A stretch of DNA of 64,000 bases, from assembly GCA_030142905.1 (NCBI GenBank), contig JASJOG010000069.1, positions 1,233,001-1,297,000 on the forward strand, given 5' to 3'. How positions within the stretch are numbered: position 1 is the stretch's first letter; every line of letters begins with the position of its first letter. This DNA comes from Heliopora coerulea. Taxonomy: Eukaryota; Cnidaria; Anthozoa; Scleralcyonacea; Helioporidae. The notes beneath the pieces are model-generated. The model was not told the DNA's origin, ran no database searches, and saw only the letters and a list, made by a program, of their open reading frames with translations. Of the stretch, positions 32,572-47,500 are shown piece after piece. Made by a program: the position numbers and the translations under genes.

Positions 32572-35500
32572 AACAGTCCTCGGTCGAACTATCAAGTTGA
32601 TTGGACCATGTATTTGGAAGGAATACAGGAAGCGTATATGTGAAGAAGTAGTTCATTTTTTTCGGATTAGAAAAACACTTCCTTCATGAATTAGCGTATA
32701 AAGTAGTTCATTTTAGGAGACATCTGAAAAATTCCCAGTTCGTGCTTTATCGGGATTTAAAACACGAGGTGATGGTCGAGTGTATTATATACATACATAT
32801 ATATATAATAGGGGGAGAGGCTTTTTGTGAGCATTTTTTTTATGAAGGACATAAGGGGTTGGATCATGTTATGGTAAAGGTTGTTGATATAACTGATGTG
32901 AGCAGGCCTATGGAGAGAGAAGGATTTTGGGCATATTTTGTTCCGCATAGAACTTAACCTTAGAGATTTTACTTGATTATAATTTGAAATTAGTTTCTAA
33001 AATTGTACATAAGTACACTTATATATATATATTTATATTGATTATATTATCACTATTATATATCACTCATGTTGATTTGTATGTATGTATGTATGTATGT
33101 ATGTATGTTTGTATGTATGTATGTAAATATGTGATAAATTATAAAGCTTAAATAAGTGAAAAATGGCACAAAGCAACGGTAACCCCGAATATTGTCAATA
33201 TATTTATTAACGAACATCTACGTTTCGACTACATGAAATGCTACAGGAGAACGCGGTGACAGCTATATTTATAGGCGAGAGTAGTGAGTAATATGCTATT
33301 AATAAAAAATTATTATATCTTTTGACGCTTTTGTTCCGTGGTTTAGCGATGGGCTTTGTCGGTGCGTAGCGAGGGCCTCTTTAAAAAGCAATAAGGACCA
33401 ATGTTCTGCTTTATCTATTATCTTACAATTATTTAGGATTAGTTGGGTAGAATTACATTCTCTCTTTGTGTTTATCTCAGGAAAGAGTTCCATTAGAGTT
33501 TTAAAGTATTCAAAGTGTTCGCAGGATTTAATGTATTTGTAGATTTCAGAATTTGGGTTCGCCATCCCGCCGGCAAAACCCATTGCTAAACCACGGCACG
33601 GAACAAAAGCGTCAAAAAGATTTAGTAATTTTGTATTAAATAGCGTATTACTCACTACTCTCACCTATAACTTTGGCTGTCACCACGTTCTCCTTTAACA
33701 TTCCTGACGATGACTAAAACCCAGTCGAAAAGTAGATGTTCGTTAATAAATATGTTGACAGTATTCGTAGTTACCGTTGTTTTGTATTTCATCAGAATAC
33801 TCAGTGGTTCCAGTAATTAATGGCACTAATCAGTTTGAGCATTTTTCATTTCTACTTTCAGTCACGATTGTTTAATGACTTCGCTCGAACTGCTGTTTAA
33901 ACATAGAGAGAATTTACTTTTCAAAGTTTTCCGCTGCTCCATTCCATCTAAACTCCGTTTTGTGTTCACGTGATAGGGACATTGGACATTGCTTGCCATA
34001 ATGTAGTTAGCTGCAACTGGTTTCATAACATGTTTTTAAGGCTAACTAATATCCTTTATCGATTCAGGCATTAGAAGATATTAGCAAATATCTTGCTGCC
34101 ATGAAAGGAATACTTTACGGGACAGGAGGTAAGTACTATCTGGGACAATTACTGTTATCCAATATTTTAACTAATTGTAATTTCTGCTGAAGTGTTTGAG
34201 TGATTGTTGCAATTGAGGTTGATAAATGCTTGAGGTCCCGGTATAAAAAAGTTGGGTAAAAATTATGTATGTTCTCCTTCTCCGCATAATTATTATTAAT
34301 AGACCTCTATTTCATTTTTAAACAAAAAGATGGAACGATAAGTGCTTTTGAGGACTTCAAAAAGTTGTATTTTTTATTTCCCCTCATAAATTGTACGCGA
34401 ATATTGATTGACACATGTTGTCAGTGCCAATACGAAACTGCAAACCTTCGAAGTTCAAGCCTCGGTGGAACTTATTCAAATATCTAATTTCATGAATATT
34501 AACCATATTGCTGTAAATATCACTATTTGTGATATGTGCCACATTAATTTATTAATAGTTAAGCTTACGTCCTGTTGACTCTGGACTTCGTCAGAGCATC
34601 AAGTTCACCAGGACGTAGAACTCATTGGATGCTCTGATGAAGTCTACAGTCAACGCGGAGGAAACGTTGCAGTGAGCAGGTTTGGATGCTGGGTACCACC
34701 AATAGTACTGATGTTTGCAAAATTACCCGAATCCTAAGACTGCTCTGATTGGATGAGCCTCATTTTCTCTTAGAGTACATTTTCATTGGAGTACAAAGAC
34801 ACGGATATCGTCACGAATTCCAAAACACCTTGGTAAATTTATAAAACAAATGAGAGGAAAAAAACCTTCAATGTATCTGTAGTGTGATAGAAACATTTAT
34901 GACGCCATTTCAACCGAAACAATGTTTTAAAACGTTTGGCTACGCCTCGTGTTTTCTCTTAGCATTTTCCTGGTTGAAATGACGTCATTCGTGTTTCTAT
35001 CACGGGTCAAAGACGCGCTGAGGCAATTTTCTATTTCGTAAATATATCACCTTGCAAACTTTCAAAGTACTAACTTTGTTTTTGACAAAAGCGTGTCAGA
35101 TATATTTGGATATACATATTTATATATGTGCCAGATATATTTAGATATATATATATTTAGATATATTTTATTATAGATTTTGTGTCCGTTTCGCGTAAGA
35201 ATGCGTGTTTCGACTTTGTCAACCAGTGTGTCTATTTGAATACATTACGTATAAAAAAATCGCTCATACGTTTTGTTAAGTCATCTGTATATCACTCAAA
35301 TTAGATTTAGTTTGAAGGGTTTTACAGTGTCAGAGAAGGGCTGGAGCCGAGATAATAATAGGACTTGTTTTCATTTTAAGGTCTAAAATGATTTTACTGT
35401 TCCATTTAAAACAAAAATTCAACATGAAATTTAGTGATTCGTTTTAAGACATTCAAAATAGCATGTTACTCAGTCCCGTTCAATGAATTGCAACACAACA

Positions 35501-38500
35501 GGAATATTTTAACAAGGAGACCCCGTAGAACTGTACCGAGGTCTTACAATCCAGGCACAGTTTTTCACATGCACCGAAAAGAAATTAATGTCACTGCAGG
35601 GAACCATCTTCTCACTCAATACTGATCATTAACTGTGTCGTCTTAGGACAATAATACGAATTTAGAGCCTTAATTACAGTACTCGCTCTAATGAAACTTA
35701 ACCATTTTCAAGGATCGCGTTCGAGCGATTTGCGCATGAGATTCGAGAACTCGATACGTCCTTGACGGTCACTCGAATCTCGCTTCTCGATCCTCGAAAT
35801 AATTACGGTAATGGTGAAATTACACGCGAGGCCTCGAGAGATGGTCTCAGATCGCTCAAACTTCAAAATAAAATCGCGCGTTGAAGAAATCTCTGCTTAA
35901 TCAAATCGTTGTCAAGTGTTTTCCATGGAGAGTAAAACTATAAACTATAAAGTTTGATTCACCTTTTACCGTCTGGAATTGATTTTCTACCCCTCCTGAT
36001 GATAAAATAGATTTTAATGCTAAGATTTGGCTTATGATAGGACTCATTTGAAGCAACGTTACTTCATTTTCGGACAATCCAGTCGTCAAGTGCGGCTGAG
36101 CCGATCCGCCGAACTTCTCGTGAACTTAATTCAAAGTATTAAGTTTGACTTGGCAGAAGTTTGCCGAGTAAACTGGGTCTGAAGTACCTTGAAAATCGAA
36201 AGATGAACCAAGTTTCGATCAAAGTCGTAAGATCAACTTGTGCCAAATCAACAAGAAGCAATTCATATTGCACTGTAAATACATGTAGTGAGATACCTGT
36301 AGTCGTGACACACTCGCGTAAAAACACCCAAGCATCTGGGAATCTCAAAATCCCAATGTTAACTGGATAAAGTTCAAAAAAATATTTAATCAGATTGCTG
36401 AAGTTGACGTACCAACTAGAGTTAGAAGAGTCAGAAGTCAATATACACCGTGGTTGACGGACAAAATTAAGAAAGAAATGAATAAGCGGGATTTACTGAA
36501 AAAGAAAGCCGTTAGAACTAAATTTGAAGCTTACTACAAAGCATATAAAGAGGCCCGAAACCGTGTTAGCAAAATCATAAGTAACTCGAAAAAGGAATAT
36601 TATACAACCAACATTGAAAATAATAAAGGCAATCCAAAGAAAATGTGGAAACACATTAATCAATTAATTGGAAAGAATTCGAAAACTATATATATTGCCT
36701 TCGTAAAAACGGAACATAAGGCTTTATACGAAGATAAGGAGATCACTGAAGAATTTAATAGTTATTTTTCGAATGTTAGAATTAATTTGTCTGTAAATAT
36801 TCCGCAGACTGACTGTCGCTTTGAGCAATACATAACGCCAGTATCATCTGAGTTTTTTCCCGACACTTTTCAATGTCTGAAGTCCCAAAAGTTATAAGCA
36901 AAATCAATGGTTCTAAATTGTCAGGACCTGATAAAATACCTACAAGATTACTTAAAGATTCAAGAGACAATAGGTCCATATTTAAGGTACATATTTAATC
37001 AATCATTGAGCTATAGTATTCTTCCTGACGATTGGAAATCCGCTAGAGTCTCACCTACTTATAAAACTGGAAGTAAAGATGACTGCGGTAATTATCGGCC
37101 TATATCTATATCATCAGTTGTTTCTAAAATTTTCGAAAGATTAGTATATGACCTATTAAGCACTTAGTTAAGTGAAAATAACAACCTGAGTGAATGTCAA
37201 TCAAGATTGTCATTCAACAAATACATCGTTAATAAGTTCTACTAATTCATGGTTTCTTAACATAGATTCGGGCCTTTTAAATGGGATATTATTTCTGGAC
37301 TTGAAAAAAGCATTTGATACTGTTAATCACGATTTGTTGATAAAAAACCCCCTATTTTTGTTTGTTATTAAAGGTGTAGCTCTATCGTGGTTTGTATCGT
37401 ACATGTATTTAAATAATCGAACACAGACATGTAGGATTAATCAAGTAATATCATCACATAGAACTATACAGTGCGGAATTCCCCAGGGGTCAAACCTCGG
37501 ACCACTTCTCTTCTCGTTATATATAAACGACTTGCCGAATTGTCCAGAAAAATCAATTCTTTCAATGTTTGCAGATGATACAAATCTTACTGTCTCAGAA
37601 AGAACAGTGACAGATTTAGAAAAAAGTTTGAACAGTAACTTGGATAAAGTTTATCAGTGGCTCAACACTAACAAATTGTCGTTAACCGTGAAAAAAAACG
37701 AGTGTATGATAATAGGATCACATAAAAGACTAACTAAAATTACCAATAATCCTCGAGTTGTTATTGGTAATGAAACGATAAAACGAGTCTCCACTACCAA
37801 AATCTTAGGAGTAATTAATGATAAAAAACTGATTTGGGAGACTGAAATTGACAACATCAGTAAGAAATTTTCTAGGGGAATAGGAATAATTAAAAAAGTC
37901 AAACCGATTTTAACGGTTGACTCCTTAAAATATATGTATCAAACACTTATACAACCTCACTTTGATTACTGTGCAATGGTGTGGGGGAACTGCAATAAAA
38001 CTTTGAAAGAAATATTGCAAACACTGCAAAATAGGGCTGCAAGAGAGATAACAGGTGACGACCGTCTGAAATTATATTGTCTGAGCTTGAATGGAAACCT
38101 CTAGGAAAGAAAAGGGAAATCCAAACTATCTCATAAATGTCGAATGTTTTAAAAAGGAGTTGCCCTCGAAGTATTTCAAAAAATATTTACTCTGGTAAAT
38201 AATGAGACTTATAACCTTAAGAGTAACGACAAAATGCTGATGTTGTCAAAGCCTAAAACCAACGCCATGTAGAGAAGTTTCAATTACGTAACTGCCAATT
38301 TGTGAATACATATTGGTAAATACTTTTTATACTTCTAAGAATATTTCATTTAATACAGTCGATGTATTTTAAACTGCCCACATTGCAAATACTTTTTATA
38401 ATTCTTAAATTGTTTTAACTACTCGTGTTTGATAGTTTTGAGCCTAGAACTCACGGCCTCATGAAAAACAACCTTTTATGGATGATAAGCTGCCGTGTAT

Positions 38501-41500
38501 AAATAATTTTAAATAAAAAATAAATAAGTGAATCGGGCTCGCGCCTTCGTTCAAACACATTCGAGAATCGCGCTCGCTTGTCGAAAACATTCGCGATTCT
38601 CGAAAAATAACTGTGTTTGTTTTCTTGATCCTCGCTCGAACTCGAATCACGTTCGATTCTCGAGGTTAAGTTTCATTAGAGCGGTACTGTAAAACCGTTA
38701 AAATTTCACCGTCGTCTTAACTTCACTATTAATTCCCATTTCACTGTCGTCTCTACTTTTTGGGTCTTACCACGTTGTGACGTGATATATGCATCTATTA
38801 ATGAACAAACTACGGCAAAATCAAGTCTTTTTTTCGTGAATGCATGGGTTAACTTGATGAGGTTCAAGATCCAAAACTGTTACGAAAATTAGTCAGTCAT
38901 GGATGAGTGAGCTGGATTAGGATGGAATAAAGATTATATTTTATTTTTGTGTTTTCATTGCTTACAATGAACTAATACTTTTTTTCCGGTAGAGCAAGAG
39001 CCACAGACGGAGCTTGTTGCCCAATTGTCCCAGGAGTTCTACACAAATAGTTCAATTCAGCTACTGTTGGATAACCTCGGTAAAATGGATTTTGAGGTAC
39101 ACTTACATGCAGTGTAATAAGATTGCCTTTCTAAAGTAACTATCATCGTAAACTCACTCTCAGAGTAGCGAGAGTACAGAGACAATTTGGACGTCATTTC
39201 CATTTTGTAGTAGACTACAGAGACGAGGATGACGTAAGAAGAATTCGAAAGACCTTGGTTACAGTGTATTTTATAAAATATAATAGTGATATGATTGGCA
39301 CTAGCAAGTGGAAAAATTGCTGACTCACACACGACTCGTGTTTCCAGTAGACATTTTTAGTATCGAAAATATTATCTACACGGCTATCAGCTAATCAAAG
39401 CGGACATAGAGAACTGCGTGATACTCCTTTTGCATGAACCCGTCTCATGCAAACTACCTGATGAAACGTTCAAAATAAAAACGAAATCTTGATTTCATGG
39501 TTGAAAGGTTTTTTGTCCTCAACCCTGTTCACATTCCATTGCTGTCCAGCAAGACAAATTTTTCACCATGCATGCTTGTGCGTTCTCTGACAGCTAACTT
39601 CAGTTTCAGCTGCTTTCCTAAACGTTGCCGTGGGGAACTTTCTGTTGACATTCTTGCAAATACTTGTTTTTGTCATTTCCAGGCGAAGAAAGATGTCGCT
39701 CAAATATTCAATAACATCCTGAGACGTCAAATTGGAACACGAACACCCACAGTAGAATATATATGTACTAAGAAGGACATATTAAAGAAACTTGTGAAAG
39801 GGTTAGCTTGATAGTTTTTTTTATTTTACTATTGGTATTTGTTGCCGAAATTTCCAGCCAATAAATTTGACAAATTCGACACACTATAGAAACTAAAACT
39901 CAAAGATAACATCAAAGATAAATTCCATATCTAAATCCATATTTATTTAATCAGGCATATATGGTCGTTTTTACCACATATCTCCAGAATTTCCGCGAGG
40001 TTAGTCTGGATCGGGAAGAATCGTCCCTGGAGGTTCTGAGATTGTGACGTATCACCCTCATAGCCCCCGGACGTTTCAGGAATTTTAGGAACTGTGTGAC
40101 TTGTGGTCGTAGCATACTTACGCTTAAATCAGCGTTGAAATAATGACAAGTTATCTCTACCTAATTTAAGCTAATTTTCAAGCTGATATTCCCAGAAAAA
40201 CATTTTCAGAGCTGCCGACGAGGATCGAACCCGCCACATTCGGATGACCTGTGATAGTGTTTACAAGTTTATCATATCGTAGCTAGCGCGTACGAGTTAA
40301 AGCAACACTTTAGCTGTTCACTTGAGTTTTGGTAGCGTCTCAGTCATCTAAAAGTTGCGGGTTTCACCTCCACCTGGTTCTCAGGAAACGTTCGACGAAC
40401 GTCCCCTTACTTATAAACCAGTCTCCCACATCCACAAAATTTGTGTATGGCATTCATGTCGTTCAGTGAGCTCCCCGCATGGAGAGCACATGTGCATCGA
40501 ACCAACACCTTAGCCCTTCACATAAGTCTAGGTAGCCCAGTAGATATAGTCTCACTGGTCGTCAGGAGATTGCAGATTTGATTCCCGTCTGAGGATCAAA
40601 AAGCGCTTCTCTTGATAAATGAGATTGACGAACATCCACTTTTCACCTTTAACAACACAAAGCTCCCGCATACCTAGCAATTATGCAGAGCCATACCTTG
40701 GTGGTAATTCACCCGGGGAAAATTCTGTTGAAGGCGCCCGCTCGACCCCCTCTAACGCACCCCTAGCCTCTTACGTTATAATAATTGTGGACCGGTACCG
40801 GTGTTATGTAATTCAACGAGAAACTTCTGTAGACTTCTGTATACTTTTGTGCTTGTTGTCTTTTATTACTCAAAATGTCATTGCAAATTTAAAATAGGCA
40901 CTTCCGAGCCTTGACAGCTGCGAAGCCGTCAGTTAACGATGAGAAGTCGAGACGCTGATTTGTCATTTTGTTAAGCTTTGCAAAAAATTTTTGAATCTCG
41001 AAAAAAAGATTAAAATATCGAATTTTTGTTTCTGAAAATGTCGCCCCACAAAATTTTTTGTCCGGGCCAAGGCCTCCAGTAGACATCCCTTAGTACGGCG
41101 CTGCACATATTTATCACATTCATGTCCTACTATAACAACTGTGGCACGGTTCTATTAACTAAGTTCAAATTCGAACAAGGATTTAAATCAAATGTTGAAC
41201 CAAACCAGTTTCTTTCTTATTATACTCCTATGGTTATGAAAAATAGAAATTTAAGCCTGCGTAGAACGAAGGAGGCGTTTTAATTGTATTTACCCTAGTG
41301 AAAATCAATGTTTCCCCTTGAACAGTTAATTAAACGCCGATCTCCTTTCTGGGTTTGAGTTCTCATTGGTCTCCACTGAATTTTTTCTATTTATTTTCTT
41401 GAAATAAAGATGTTTTGTAAACGAGAGTTGACGAATACGTTTTGATCCTTCATTTAAGGTGTTGCATAAATTTTCCAGTTATTTTGTATATGTATATTGA

Positions 41501-44500
41501 GTAGTAAACTGTTTTAATTGTAATTAATTTTATTTTAGTTACGAGAACTCAGACATCGCCTTGAATTGTGGCGTCATGCTTCGGGAATGCATTCGTTACG
41601 AATCATTGGCAAAGTTTGTTTTGGACAGTGAGGAATTCTACGACTTTTTTGAGTATGTTGAGCTGTCAACATTTGATATCGCTTCAGATGCATTTGCTTC
41701 GTTCAAGGTAATAAAACAGTTTAATTACGAAAATGCCCTGGTGGAGAAAAGAGTGTTCCATATTGTTTAATCTTTGTCGATAGCTAATCACCTAGTCAAA
41801 GTAAGCATGAATTTCTGCAGGTGGGATGTACATGAAGAAATTCCCGAAGTTTTGGAACTAATCGGTGATCGGTTGATCTCTAAGGAGAGATGTTGCACCT
41901 GTGCAGGCAATTAAGCGTGGGGTGAAATGTTGGAAAACCACATTAAGGGCTTGGTCACTAAAGACTGACGGGATCGGGAGGTAGCGATAACTTGAGGAAG
42001 ATTTTCAAAGTTGATCATGTTACACATGAAAAATGCAGACACCGGGATAACCCTTGCCTCGAAGTAACCCTGGCATCATAAGCCTGACTTTTTTGGGGCT
42101 AACAATTCAGCTACTCGTGTACAAATGCTTCACGCTGGGTTCTACTCTCCGATAAACTCTGATGGAAGCATTCACACATAAGCCAGGATAACCCTGTCCC
42201 TAGGACTATCCTATGATACAGACCCTGGTATGTCTATCTTCCAGGCTATCTTGGTCTTTTGAAACTGGAAATAGTATGAAAAACGGAGTAGGAATAATCC
42301 CAGCCCCCGAGATAACTCACCTCATATGAAAAGGCCTTAACGCTAACTGCTAGGAAGACTATTATTTGAACTGATTTCTAAGTTTGCAAAGCACAAGCCT
42401 CAATATTTTTCAGTCCCGACAATTGCGAGTGTAAATAATTGAGTAAAAGTCTTTTGTTAGATAGAACTGAAGTCTTTTAAGAAAAAAGTACTTTATGATA
42501 TAGCTTGCAAATGAGCAAATCACGTTCAATTTACTAAGTCTCTTTAAGAAAAATTTAGTCCGAAGTATGAGGCTTTAAATAGTCCGACTGCAATGTTTCG
42601 TTTCTTGGTTATTTCATGCAATTAATTAATTTGATAAAACTTAATAACAGCGAAAGAAGTAACATGGTGGGAAAACGTTTGCGGATGTGGCAGTTTTTGT
42701 CACAAATTTCAACAGTTGTTATTTCATGGAAATACCAGGCGGGAAACGAAGTTTGATCAAAAAGATAAATTCTCGACGATGAATTCGAATCAAATATATG
42801 AAGAAAACGTGAAGTCTGGTTCAATATTAAACATTTAATAGCCAACGTTTGGTTGCTAATGAACTTACATTTACGTAGGTGAAGTTCGATTGGTTTACAA
42901 TAAGATGTCAAACGAAACTTGTATGGGTGATGCATGCCAACCAAAAACATAGACAAAGAGGAGGTTGTTACCTTGTCTTGCCGTGCAACAGATACGAATG
43001 TCTTGGGTCTTTTGTACTAACATGTCCTACGTATTGTTTGCATAACCTTGTCCGAGCATTTTGTATTACCTTCCTCGTGTTGAATGGGCTTATTGAAATT
43101 ATTAAACACTTAGACAGCAAAGGGTTCACAATTAACCTACACTGCCGAAGTTAACTGAAAAAGTTGACTCGAGCGGGGTTTCAACTCGCACCTTCGGGAT
43201 ACCGGTCCGCCGCTCTACCTGTTGACCTATCGAGTCCACAGGGATTGGAGGCGAGTTTTATCCAAGTTTTATTGTCACGAGAATATCTCGTACACTTAAA
43301 TTGGATAAAACTCGCCTCCAATCACCGCGGACTCGATAGTTCAACAGGTAGGGCGGCGGACCGGTATCCCAAAGGTGCGAGTTCAAATTCCGCTCGAGTG
43401 AACTTTCTCAGTTGACTTCGGCAGTGTAGGTTAATTGTTAAGTTTTTGTTTCATAATACCCTGAGGATGATTCTGAAAAGGGTTGAGAGTAAAGAGCGAA
43501 AATCAAGGAGTAATACGCACGAACCAATTAAGGAGGAGCAAGAAGGAGTGAGGAGGAGTAAGGAGGAGTCAGTGAGAGTTAGGAAGAGTCGAGAAGAATA
43601 ACAAAAAATAAAAATGAGTAATTTGGAACAATGGGGAACAAGAACGAACGAGGAGGACAAGGTGGAATAAGGTGCAGTAAGGTGCACTAAGGAACAAGGG
43701 CAGATAATGTAATCAGCCAATCAGCGCGTTTGTTTACAGCCATGGGGCGGACCAATCAGACTGCTCGATTTTACCAACATTTCTGAATTTACTGGGACAT
43801 CACTGCGAAAAACTATACCTCAGAAAAAGCCTTTCGTGCATGCGGATTTTGCATTTTTAAAGAGAAAACGAACTGATTCGGATAGTATATGAGTTTTTCT
43901 TCAAATCTGTCCTGGGGATATGTAATGCGTTCCTTAACAAGAAAAATATCAACTTTCGAATCGGGAGTTACGAAATGCTCACGACCGAGTTCATGTTTCA
44001 CGTTGTCTGTGCGAAAAAGCCAACATAAATTTATTATTCCGTACGGGTTTGGACGTCCTAGAGCTTTCAAGGCTCTCCCTATCTCATAAATATATCACAA
44101 AGAACCTTATAAAGTAACTAAGGTGGTACTTTTGGTCATTATTGAGGTCTAGTTTTCGTTCCATTCATCCCCAGCCACGAACGGCGGGGAAATGTTAAAA
44201 TAGTTCAGTTTTTCCAGAAGAAAATCTTTGAAGCTTGGTGTAACGCTTAAATTCTTAACAAAAATTGTCATAACCATCCCCTTTATGATCAGTGGTCAAA
44301 GGTTTGTGGTCAAAAGCAACTGGCAAACCATAAAAGGTTCATAGTTTGACTGAGATATCCAAAGCATTTGCTAGTTTCATAAAAGATAATTAGTAGAAAA
44401 ATCACAGAGTGATTCACAGGCATCTTTGCAGTGCTTGTTTCATATAATGTATAAAAAAGTACACATTTACTGAATATTTGACAACCTGTTTTAGTCAAGG

Positions 44501-47500
44501 AAGCCAGGCAAAAGCAGAAAGAGGCAAGGCATAAATCCTTATTACAGTGTATTGAAGTTTACTGTAAAAGAAAAGACTTTGTTTTTCATTATGAAATTTG
44601 GATATTGTTACAAAAGCAAAAATTTCAAATAATATTCATATTTTGTCCTTTTTTTAAATTTTGAATTAACATAAAGAATTACTTTTCCCTAATATTCTCA
44701 CAAAAAGAACAGATCGCTTAGTACATGTCCTCTTATTTAGAAATGAATTGTGTTCACATGTTCCGAAGAGACCATCCCTAGCCTCATTTGAACACATCAA
44801 TTGCAACCACACAATAGCCAAAAGGAACTGATGGCTCAGAATGAAGCCAATTTATTGGTATATCAAAATTACAATCCAGCAATGATTCTGCCATAATACA
44901 CTAAATTCTCCAGAAACTACTGGTATAGGTTGATAACCATTGATTCACAAGAGACTGCAGTCAGCCATTTAGAAACATATGAAGAAAAGGAATGTCATAC
45001 AAATGATTGTATATTTGTTTTCAAAAAAGACAATAACCCTGACTTAATTCAGAATCTTGATGTATTGATATTAACTTATCAGTAGGCTCATCCACTTGAT
45101 GAGTAAAATTGCTTGGCATTAGCCAGAGTAAGATAAAGAGTGTGCCCTTGTCACTTAATGGGTTAAGGAGATGGCTGTTCACTCATTAAGGTGCAGGGCT
45201 CATCCCCTTCATGAGTGAAAACCTCTGGTGTTAGCCAGAGTAAAATGACAGAGAGTGTGCCCTTGGCTCTTAATGGGTTAAGGTTGACCTTAAAAATATT
45301 TAATCAATACTTTTCTTACTCTGAATGTTTGCAAAGCTCAGAGATGGACCCACATGAATTCGTAAAAAATTGTTTTAAAGCTGGTGCAAAGATAATCAAC
45401 AAAAACTAGGGTCACAGTTGTGAAAGACATCATGATATACTCATATACACAAAGACCAAACTGGTTTCATGTAGCATTATCCAGGACACTGCAATCCTGG
45501 CATCCTTAAGAAATTTGGGAATTGCAGCAGATCCCCACATTATTAAAGCTGCATCAGTATCAGTAGCAGCCATGGGAAATAAGGAGTAAGACGCAAAGGA
45601 CATATAGTTAATATAAACAAATCAATTCCGGAAAATCCTTGAGAGCAATCATTTTTGTACTCCATACTCCTTATTCTTCCTTACTTCTTCCTGTTCCAGC
45701 TAATTGGCGCTTTGGACAAATGGTTTATCAAACACACTTAGTGTAGTAAGGCAATAAACAGGAACGTTTTTCTCATGGACAATTTGCCTTATTCGGTTCC
45801 GAATTTTATCAGATGTACTAATCAATCATTGATGTTATAATCTTAGGTATATTCATAAAGTTGTACTTTGATGCATGAATAAGAATTGATTACCTATGCC
45901 CAAACCGCAACGACGATTAGGAAGATCTACTTGCCTGTTTGGTTTACTGTCAGAGTCGCTAAAACATTGTCCCAGCTTGAGAAAGTCAGTGTCTTAGCCA
46001 GGATTTATAGAAGACGTTCAATTTCAACGCGTTTTAAAACTTTATGCTATTCGATGAGGTATATGTTTCGTTCTTGTAAGATCTTTTTCCGGGTTCTTCA
46101 ACTCCATGTGTAGTTTATTTGAAGAAAGATCTGCTTATAATTTTCGAATTTCGCCAGGAAATTTCGTTTTTTTTGATTGACTTATTACCAATGTAACTGG
46201 TTTGAACCTGGGAGTATTAGAAGGAGTTGCTTGTCAATCGTCTAGGTTGCTATAGTTTTCAGAAGGACTGTTGTAGTTATTGTTGTTTCCTCGACCTCGC
46301 GGCGGTCATCTGCAGGGTGAAGTGGGAAGTTTTACTCAGCTTCGACTATTTATCTGGTTCGGTTGGTCGCATCCTGCTACAACCAAACCAGAGAGATGGG
46401 CAAACATGAGGAATCCACTTGAGTCTGAAGGTGTCCGCTGCCGAGGCCGTCAAAACGTGATTCATCAACGACAGTCTTCCTCAAGATATTATTTCTGTTA
46501 AGAAAACAATGTAGTAATTTGTTTCACTACCAATTAGCCAGGAAGATCTCAGCAACTTTGAAACCTTCCCCTCTCCTTCCTCATGGCACCTTTCAGCAGT
46601 CTTTTACCTGTTTTCTTTTATCTTTTATACAAACGTCCAACAATCGCATTCTTTATCTCTTCAGGAGCTATTAACCAGACATAAGATGATTTGTGCAGAG
46701 TTTTTGGACAAAAATTATGATAAGGTAGAATGACTAATTTTTTAATACCGTATCAAGTTATGTGATTTCGTGGTTGTAACATCGTTCTTTTCAGTTTTTT
46801 GCTAGTTACCGTAAATTGCTTTTCTCTGAAAACTATGTTACCAAAAGACAATCCATTAAGGTAAACTAATTGCGACGTAAATTAATGTTCGTTTTGTTGA
46901 CTTCAGTTTGTTTTTATGTCGTGGTAGTACTCCCATAAAATGCCAACAGTAAATTTAATTTTAAAAGTAATTAAATCTCCATTTCTTTTTCTTTTTTTTT
47001 CTGTCGACTTGACTTTTCGCTTACATGTAACATGGAATCAGAGAGCACTTTTCCCCCGGCAAATGGAAACTTCTGAAAATGTCCGTAAGGTGGCTGAACA
47101 CAATTTTTTTGCACATCATGTTTCTCCTGGGACAACTCTGAAACTGTCTTAGTCCGTAGTTCCAGACATGACAGGGGAAGGAAATTTATGACGGGAGTTC
47201 AAATTGGTAAGGTCATAACAAGGAATTTTCCTGTTTCCATGACGACATCAGTAATTGAAAGCAACCCCGCCAATTCAGTTTTGTTTAGGAAAATTCCATT
47301 AAAATTTGTAGAAATTTTGCTGAGGTTTTGTTAACATTGCAATTCGTTCGATGAAAACATAAAATCGTTAGATAAATTTTTCTTTTTGCCGTACACTGAG
47401 CACCTATTTTCTTGAGAAGTTTTAAAATTGTCTTTTAAAACGTCATCAAACTGGCATTAAAAGATATTGTTAGTTGATTATTTTTATGTATTGTGCAATT

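Noticed and set aside
36139..36441. Minus-strand open frame opposite the LINE start
   Set aside because: It shadows the plus-strand LINE linker region and has no domain of its own.
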